From Thermoplasmata archaeon (lineage in GTDB: Archaea > Thermoplasmatota > Thermoplasmata > Thermoplasmatales > Thermoplasmataceae): DNA of 9,528 nucleotides. Both the position numbers and the translations under genes were made by a program. Positions within the stretch are counted from its first letter, which is position 1. Each line of letters starts with the position of its first letter. The notes under the pieces are model-generated. The model had not been told where the DNA came from and searched no databases. It saw only the letters and a list, made by a program, of their open reading frames with translations. The DNA lies in NCBI GenBank assembly GCA_021835185.1, contig JAKBQO010000050.1, forward strand, positions 1 through 9,528, read 5' to 3'. Positions 5,675-9,528 of the stretch are shown here, in pieces.

Positions 5675-6613
5675 ATGAATATGGCTTCAAATATTAGAAT
5701 AACCTTCCTCGGTACCGGAGGGTCAATGCCAAAACCGGGGAGGAGTTTGCCGGCAGTTGCTATTCAGGTTGATGATATCCTGAATCTGTTCGACTGTGGA
5801 GAGGGCACACAGAAACAATTTATGAAGAGCGGGGTTTCCTTCATGTCCCTTTCAAACATATTTATATCACATTTTCACGCTGACCATTTTCTTGGATTGC
5901 CGGGGCTTCTAAACTCTCTTTCATTCATGGGCAGGACAGAAGACCTAAATATATTCGGGCCGGTTGGTGCTGTCAACTTTATACGCAATGCTATAACCCT
6001 TGGCTATGGAAGAATTAGCTATAATATAAATGTGGTTGAGGTTATTCCTGGCACTTCCTATAATCTCGGCAAATTTACTATCAGGACACTGGCTAATAAC
6101 CATACAGTCCCATCTATTTCATATTCACTGGAAGAAAAAGACCTGACAAAAATCGATAGAAAAAAAGTTGATGAAATTGGATTTCCAGTATACAGGCTTG
6201 AAGAGTTGAGAAAAAATGGAAAGGTTGAATTAAATGGAAAAGAGTACCTGTTAAATGATATGGCAATGGGGATAAAGAAGGGCAGGAAGATTGTATATAC
6301 CGGAGATACCAGGCCAGTTCCGGAAATGCCGGAGTTTGCTAAAAATGCGGATGTACTCATACATGATACCACCATGGATTCTTCCATGGAGCCAATGGTG
6401 AATGAATATGGCCATTCATCTGCAAGGCAGGCTGCCGAGAGTGCCCTGAAAGGCGGTGTTAAGAAATTATTTCTCTTTCACTATAGTTCCAGGTACAACG
6501 ACCTTGATATACTTTTAAAAGATGCAAAGAAGGTCTTTCCGGAATCCTATCTGAGTCATGAACTGGAACAGTATGATATAGAAAAAAATGACAGGTTAAT
6601 TAGCATATCCTAG
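5675..6613 (+). CDS. rnz: Ribonuclease Z (tRNA 3' processing endonuclease)
   Basis: A 312-residue metallo-beta-lactamase-fold nuclease that cuts precursor tRNA just 3' of the discriminator base so that CCA can be added. All expected metal ligands are visible: H66-F-H68-A-D70-H71 (the HxHxDH motif in SHFHADH), H143 (NNHTVP), D211 (YTGDTRP) and H270 (LFHYSSRY). The N-terminal FLGTGGSMPKPGR and FDCGEGTQ are typical of RNase Z. GHSSARQAAE at 247-256, with H248, corresponds to the H(E/S)AT region. The insert between about residues 155 and 200 is usual for this group. Length fits the short, single-domain form (RNase Z-S). M1 (5675) and M3 (5681) are both possible starts. The 3' end converges on apgM with only 5 bases between stop codons. 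Confidence 0.96.
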   Translation: MNMASNIRITFLGTGGSMPKPGRSLPAVAIQVDDILNLFDCGEGTQKQFMKSGVSFMSLSNIFISHFHADHFLGLPGLLNSLSFMGRTEDLNIFGPVGAVNFIRNAITLGYGRISYNINVVEVIPGTSYNLGKFTIRTLANNHTVPSISYSLEEKDLTKIDRKKVDEIGFPVYRLEELRKNGKVELNGKEYLLNDMAMGIKKGRKIVYTGDTRPVPEMPEFAKNADVLIHDTTMDSSMEPMVNEYGHSSARQAAESALKGGVKKLFLFHYSSRYNDLDILLKDAKKVFPESYLSHELEQYDIEKNDRLISIS

Positions 6614-6618
6614 AAATC

Positions 6619-7827
6619 CTATGCGCCATACTTTTCTGACCTGTCTGAATATGATAGTATTATAGGCATTATATCTCCACTGGTTATTTTGTAATAGCCA
6701 TCTGAAACGCTTAGCTCATCAAAGGTTCTTACGTTGTCATTGATAATTCCATCGGTGGCAAACATTATAGGTACAGGGTCGCCTGTATGGTCGCCGAAGG
6801 AGCATGGGGTGGAATGATCTCCGGTCACAACGATCAGCGTATCCTGCAACAGTTTAAGCAAAGGAGCTATCACAGAATCAACGCTTTCTATCACCTGCTT
6901 CTTGAGCCATGGTTTCCTGTCATGCCCGGCTATGTCCGTTCCCTTGAAGTTAATAAGTATAAAATCATATTTTTCCAGAGATTTAATAGCAGAAGAGATG
7001 ATATTTTCATAGTTTGTGTCGACCCTCCCGTTCATTCCCTCAACACTTAATACATCAAAACCTGCAAGCCCCGCAATTCCCCTGATCAATGGAGTCCCGG
7101 AGATACATGCAGCTTTCATGCCATATTTTTCGTGGAACGATGGTATAGCCGGCATTTTTCCAACTCCCCTGAGCATAATTTCATTTGCAGGCAGTTTGCC
7201 TTCGGATATTAATTTCCGGTTTAATGGATGGCTAGCAAGTATTTTTCTTGACCTTTCCAGAAATTTATTTATTACTGCCGATGTAAAATTAGCTTCCGGT
7301 GCGAGCGGTTCTGTATCCATTGGTGAAGAATCTACTGAATGGGGATCGGTTTCTGAAACTTTATCGGAGAGGTTCGGGCCCCTCATAACTACTGCTGCCC
7401 TGTGCTCAACCCCGGATTTTACGATGAATTTTACCCCATCTATTTCTGTTTCAAGTGCGCTGGAAAGTTCTGCAGTGTTCTGGATTCTTCCTGCACGCCT
7501 GTCAACAATTTTTCCATCTATAATTGATGCATAATTTGCCCTGAATGCTATATCCCCAGGTTTCAATTCCAATCCAACACCAAGAGCTTCAAATGGCCCA
7601 CGGCCAGTGTAATATTTATGGGGGTCATATCCCAGAATTGAGAGGTGGGAAGTATCCGAACCAGCCCTTATGCCTGATGCTACAGGAGACATCAACCCGG
7701 TAGTTCCATGTGAAGATAAATAGTTTAAATTTGGCCTGTTAGCCGCCTGAAGTGCTGTCAGGCCATCCAGTTCCTTATTGGGTCGGTCTCCTAACCCATC
7801 CATTATTATGAGAATAATTTTTTTCAT
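6619..7827 (-). CDS. apgM: 2,3-bisphosphoglycerate-independent phosphoglycerate mutase, archaeal type
   Basis: A 402-residue cytoplasmic enzyme interconverting 3- and 2-phosphoglycerate in glycolysis/gluconeogenesis. It belongs to the alkaline phosphatase superfamily and needs divalent metal. MDGLGDRP at residues 9-16 carries metal ligand D10. GSDTSHLSILGY at 56-67 holds the phosphorylated Ser (S57), and YYTGRGPFEALGVG the next conserved loop. The second metal site is in GTDIAGHDRKP (D298, H302), TGDHSTP (D337, H338) and FGDHTGDPVP (H347). Length matches the archaeal ApgM group, which is shorter than bacterial GpmI. The ATG at 7827 is 22 bases after the upstream phosphoesterase stop. A TATA element at 7848-7854 may give it its own leaderless transcript besides read-through from the cluster. 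Nothing looks abnormal. Confidence 0.96.
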   Translation of the reverse strand: MKKIILIIMDGLGDRPNKELDGLTALQAANRPNLNYLSSHGTTGLMSPVASGIRAGSDTSHLSILGYDPHKYYTGRGPFEALGVGLELKPGDIAFRANYASIIDGKIVDRRAGRIQNTAELSSALETEIDGVKFIVKSGVEHRAAVVMRGPNLSDKVSETDPHSVDSSPMDTEPLAPEANFTSAVINKFLERSRKILASHPLNRKLISEGKLPANEIMLRGVGKMPAIPSFHEKYGMKAACISGTPLIRGIAGLAGFDVLSVEGMNGRVDTNYENIISSAIKSLEKYDFILINFKGTDIAGHDRKPWLKKQVIESVDSVIAPLLKLLQDTLIVVTGDHSTPCSFGDHTGDPVPIMFATDGIINDNVRTFDELSVSDGYYKITSGDIMPIILSYSDRSEKYGA

Positions 7828-7847
7828 AGGTTGTTATTGTAAATTCC

Positions 7848-7854
7848 TTTTAAA
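7848..7854 (-). promoter_or_regulatory. Internal TATA element before apgM
   Basis: The minus strand reads TTTAAAA, overlapping the TAA of the upstream gene (7850-7852) and centred about 26 bases from the apgM ATG. It suggests that apgM can be transcribed independently. Confidence 0.45.
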
Positions 7855-8389
7855 TTTTGTGGAAATCAATGTGCTCAAAATGCCACCGGGAATATTCTGA
7901 TGAACGCTTTCCAAGAATCAAATAGGTGGATAAAAATTTACAGTCAATTTTTAAGTTTTCACAGAATTTTACTATTTCATTAAGATTATTTTCGTTTACA
8001 TTTTTTCTGATAAGTGTAATGTGGGGAATGAATTTCCCGGCTTCTGTGGTATTATCCCCCAGTGCTTTTATAAGTCCTTCATGGAATTCATACATTTCCG
8101 GGGATGGTATTACATTTAAAAAAACAATATAGGAAATTTTTCCCTTCCTGACCTTTTCGAAATAACCAACTTCCCCCATCTCATATGTAAATGGTGCTGT
8201 TTTTCCACAAAGTGTTATTATGGGGTTTACATCAAGAAATCTGGAGTTTCTTAGATATGCCATTGTTATATGTACACCCTTGTTGCTCAGTGACCCTGTA
8301 TAGCCATATAATTTCTCCAGGCGCTTTTTCTTTGCTGTAATTTTACGCCTCGCACTCAAAGATGGCTTAAGTATAAGTGTATACTGCAT
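7850..8389 (-). CDS. 2H phosphoesterase superfamily protein (2'-5' RNA ligase-like)
   Basis: A 179-residue protein with the two His-x-Thr motifs of the 2H phosphoesterase fold: H40-I-T42 (GVHITM) and H123-I-T125 (PHITL). The pair forms the active site on a cleft between two similar halves and cleaves or joins 2'-5' or cyclic phosphodiester bonds in RNA or nucleotides. Motif spacing and length match LigT/ThpR proteins, but the basic N-terminal helix (SARRKITAKKKRLEKL) and the sequence around motif 1 are also like the wider YjcG-type group, so thpR is not assigned. The open frame extends up to 8458, but that part lies inside the upstream gene. ATG 8389 begins one base after that gene's TAA (TAA-G-ATG), which signals translational coupling and fits the family's usual N-terminus. 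It is probably co-transcribed with the FAH-family gene. Confidence 0.85.
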   Translation of the reverse strand: MQYTLILKPSLSARRKITAKKKRLEKLYGYTGSLSNKGVHITMAYLRNSRFLDVNPIITLCGKTAPFTYEMGEVGYFEKVRKGKISYIVFLNVIPSPEMYEFHEGLIKALGDNTTEAGKFIPHITLIRKNVNENNLNEIVKFCENLKIDCKFLSTYLILGKRSSEYSRWHFEHIDFHKI

Positions 8390-8390
8390 C

Positions 8391-9215
8391 TTATTCAAAT
8401 GTAGTTTCCAGTTTCCCCAATCCAGTAATCTGAACTTCCACCTTATCGCCCTTTCCAAGCCATTTTTGGTTAGATTCAGGCATTCCCATTATTACTCCGG
8501 CCGGTGTTCCCGTAGAAATGCAGTCTCCTGGTCTCAGGGTCATAAATTGTGAAATATAGCTTATCAGCTTATTTACAGGGAATATCATAAGCCCTGTATT
8601 TGAATCCTGCCTCAACTCACCGTTTACTCTTGTTTGAATTGTTAAGTTCTGCGGGTCGTTTATTTCTCCTATTGAAATATATGGCCCATTGGGATAAAAA
8701 TTATCAAAGCTCTTGCCAAGGAAGAACTGCGTTGTTTTGTACTGCATTAGCCGTGAACTGACATCGTTGCCTATGAAATAACCCAGCACATAGTTAAGGG
8801 CATTTGCTTCGCCAACATTCCTGGCTGTTTTTCCGATCATTACGCAGAGTTCTCCCTCATAATCCACATGCATTCCATTCCCTGTTTGAACAATAGAATG
8901 ATTTCCGGTAAATGCATTATTTGCTTTTGAGAATACCACTGGCGTTTCAGGTATTTTCCCTCCAGCGTGCTCCGATACATGGCTTTTATAGTTAAGGCCA
9001 ATGCATAACAGACTTGATTTCTGATCAATAATAGAATTATATGAAAATGTATAATCTTGAAACCTGTTTATATCTTTTAATTTTGCAAAATCATCATGTG
9101 AAAGTTCGGCAACTGATGTTGCCTTTATGCCATAATCATCCAGAAGTGCTAACTTTCCTTCTCTGTACAGTGCAAGATGGTTTTTATTATCTATAGTTAC
9201 GGACGCTATTTTCAT
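8391..9215 (-). CDS. Fumarylacetoacetate hydrolase (FAH) family protein
   Basis: A 274-residue cytoplasmic enzyme of the FAH superfamily, whose members act on 2-oxo or 1,3-diketo acids (acylpyruvate hydrolase, oxaloacetate decarboxylase, 2-keto-3-deoxy sugar-acid dehydratase, 2-hydroxyhepta-2,4-diene-dioate isomerase). The metal site is seen as E120 and E122 in DYEGEL and D151 in GNDVSSR, with K168 in GKSFD. Other signatures are GLNYKSHVSE (73-82), PVVFSKANNAF (92-102), TGTPAGVIMGM and the closing GDKVEVQITGLGKL. An N-terminal part of about 65 residues precedes the catalytic domain, as in FAHD1/YcgM-like proteins. The exact substrate cannot be read from sequence; archaeal sugar-acid dehydratase activity is one possibility. 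It follows adenosylhomocysteinase, with its TATA box just beyond that gene's stop, and runs straight into the 2H phosphoesterase gene. Confidence 0.93.
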   Translation of the reverse strand: MKIASVTIDNKNHLALYREGKLALLDDYGIKATSVAELSHDDFAKLKDINRFQDYTFSYNSIIDQKSSLLCIGLNYKSHVSEHAGGKIPETPVVFSKANNAFTGNHSIVQTGNGMHVDYEGELCVMIGKTARNVGEANALNYVLGYFIGNDVSSRLMQYKTTQFFLGKSFDNFYPNGPYISIGEINDPQNLTIQTRVNGELRQDSNTGLMIFPVNKLISYISQFMTLRPGDCISTGTPAGVIMGMPESNQKWLGKGDKVEVQITGLGKLETTFE

Positions 9216-9234
9216 GTTTATTGATAAGTAAATT

Positions 9235-9244
9235 ATATAAAAAT
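9235..9244 (-). promoter_or_regulatory. TATA box of the FAH-family gene
   Basis: The minus strand reads TTTTTATATA, directly after the ahcY stop (9245-9247) and centred about 25 bases from ATG 9215. It predicts a leaderless transcript covering the FAH-family and phosphoesterase genes. Its position next to the stop codon lets the T-rich strand double as a weak terminator for ahcY. Confidence 0.55.
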
Positions 9245-9528
9245 TTATGTGCCTTCCTGGTAGCTGTCCAGGTATTTTAGCTGCTCCTCTGTGTATGTAT
9301 CTATTTTAAAATTAAGTGATTCCAGTGCTATTTTTGCAACCTCTGTATCTATTTCCGCCGGCACAGGATAAACTTTGTTTGATAGTTTTCCCTTATTTTT
9401 CACAATATATTCAGCTGTCAGAGCCTGAAGTGCAAAGCTTAAATCCATAATTTCAACTGGATGCCCCTGCCCTGCTGCAAGGTTAAGCAATCTTCCATCA
9501 GATATTAAATTCACTTTATTGCCATTTT
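9245..9528 (-). CDS. ahcY: Adenosylhomocysteinase, C-terminal 93 residues, 5' part beyond window edge
   Basis: The C-terminal end of S-adenosylhomocysteine hydrolase, the NAD-dependent cytoplasmic enzyme that splits S-adenosylhomocysteine into adenosine and homocysteine and so keeps methyltransferases running. The frame stays open through the right edge, so the Met at 9514 is internal. Recognised blocks are SDGRLLNLAAGQGHP (the LxEGRLVNLxxxxGHP region), VEIMDLSFALQAL (xxVMxxSFxxQxL), KVYPVPAEIDTEVAKIAL and the end TEEQLKYLDSYQEGT. The protein ends without the KPxHYRY extension of the eukaryotic and many bacterial enzymes, as expected for the short archaeal/Thermotoga type. It is the first gene of the minus-strand run ahcY, FAH-family, 2H phosphoesterase, apgM. 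Confidence 0.95.
   Translation of the reverse strand, partial: NGNKVNLISDGRLLNLAAGQGHPVEIMDLSFALQALTAEYIVKNKGKLSNKVYPVPAEIDTEVAKIALESLNFKIDTYTEEQLKYLDSYQEGT

Noticed and set aside
7016..7534. Plus-strand open frame of 172 codons inside apgM
   Set aside because: It is a complementary shadow of a clearly identified enzyme gene and has no promoter or family features.
8390..8458. Extension of the 2H phosphoesterase to the ATG at 8458
   Set aside because: These 23 codons lie inside the FAH-family coding end and do not resemble the family N-terminus. ATG 8389 follows the upstream stop by one base.
1..9528. CRISPR array, tRNA or rRNA genes, box C/D RNA, prophage or complete insertion sequence
   Set aside because: No regularly spaced repeats, cloverleaf, C/D box pair, integrase or paired terminal repeats were found on reading both strands.

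Overview
The window is AT-rich archaeal DNA. Three things point to the Thermoplasmatales (a Ferroplasma, Acidiplasma or Picrophilus-like organism): split archaeal-type gcvPA, archaeal-type apgM and adenosylhomocysteinase genes; heavy use of ATA (Ile) and AGG/AGA (Arg) codons; and start codons that mostly lie about 26-27 bases downstream of a TATA element, with no Shine-Dalgarno, as expected for leaderless mRNAs. The order is inferred from these traits. The genus cannot be fixed from the sequence alone.

Layout. Positions 1-1128 (-) hold a glycine dehydrogenase subunit 1 gene (gcvPA) whose 3' end lies off the left edge. A gene-free divergent spacer of about 380 bp follows. Next come a 12-TM APC-type amino acid permease (1511-2938, +), the one gene with a clear Shine-Dalgarno, and a Nudix hydrolase (2965-3390, +). 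A perfect hairpin at 3395-3413 separates the Nudix gene from a convergent small ferritin-like/rubrerythrin-type protein (3401-3787, -). The spacer 3788-4242 carries what looks like a decayed N-terminal fragment of an IS200/IS605-type TnpB. Two proteins without recognised function follow, converging on each other: an orphan 181-aa protein (4243-4788, +) and a ribbon-helix-helix protein with an unfamiliar C-terminal domain (4806-5276, -). DUF1805 (5326-5613, -) and RNase Z (5675-6613, +) share a compact divergent promoter.

The right third is a run of four minus-strand genes. In transcription order they are adenosylhomocysteinase (cut by the right edge), a fumarylacetoacetate hydrolase-family enzyme, a 2H phosphoesterase (2'-5' RNA ligase-like) starting one base after the preceding stop, and archaeal cofactor-independent phosphoglycerate mutase. 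Most are mainly housekeeping: one-carbon and methyl-cycle metabolism, glycolysis, tRNA 3' processing and RNA/nucleotide housekeeping. The transporter, Nudix and ferritin-like genes form a more accessory zone around the mobile-element remnant.

I found no CRISPR array, tRNA, rRNA, complete insertion sequence or obvious defence cassette, and no convincing new multi-gene system. The most unusual items are: a repeated TTACCGG element, both tandem and inverted, in two neighbouring promoters beside the RHH gene; the TnpB remnant ending at a functional-looking promoter; the orphan protein at 4243; and a ferritin-like protein that seems to have lost ligands in its second half. Two gene starts, at 3787 and 8389, were chosen shorter than the longest open frame, for reasons given in their entries.
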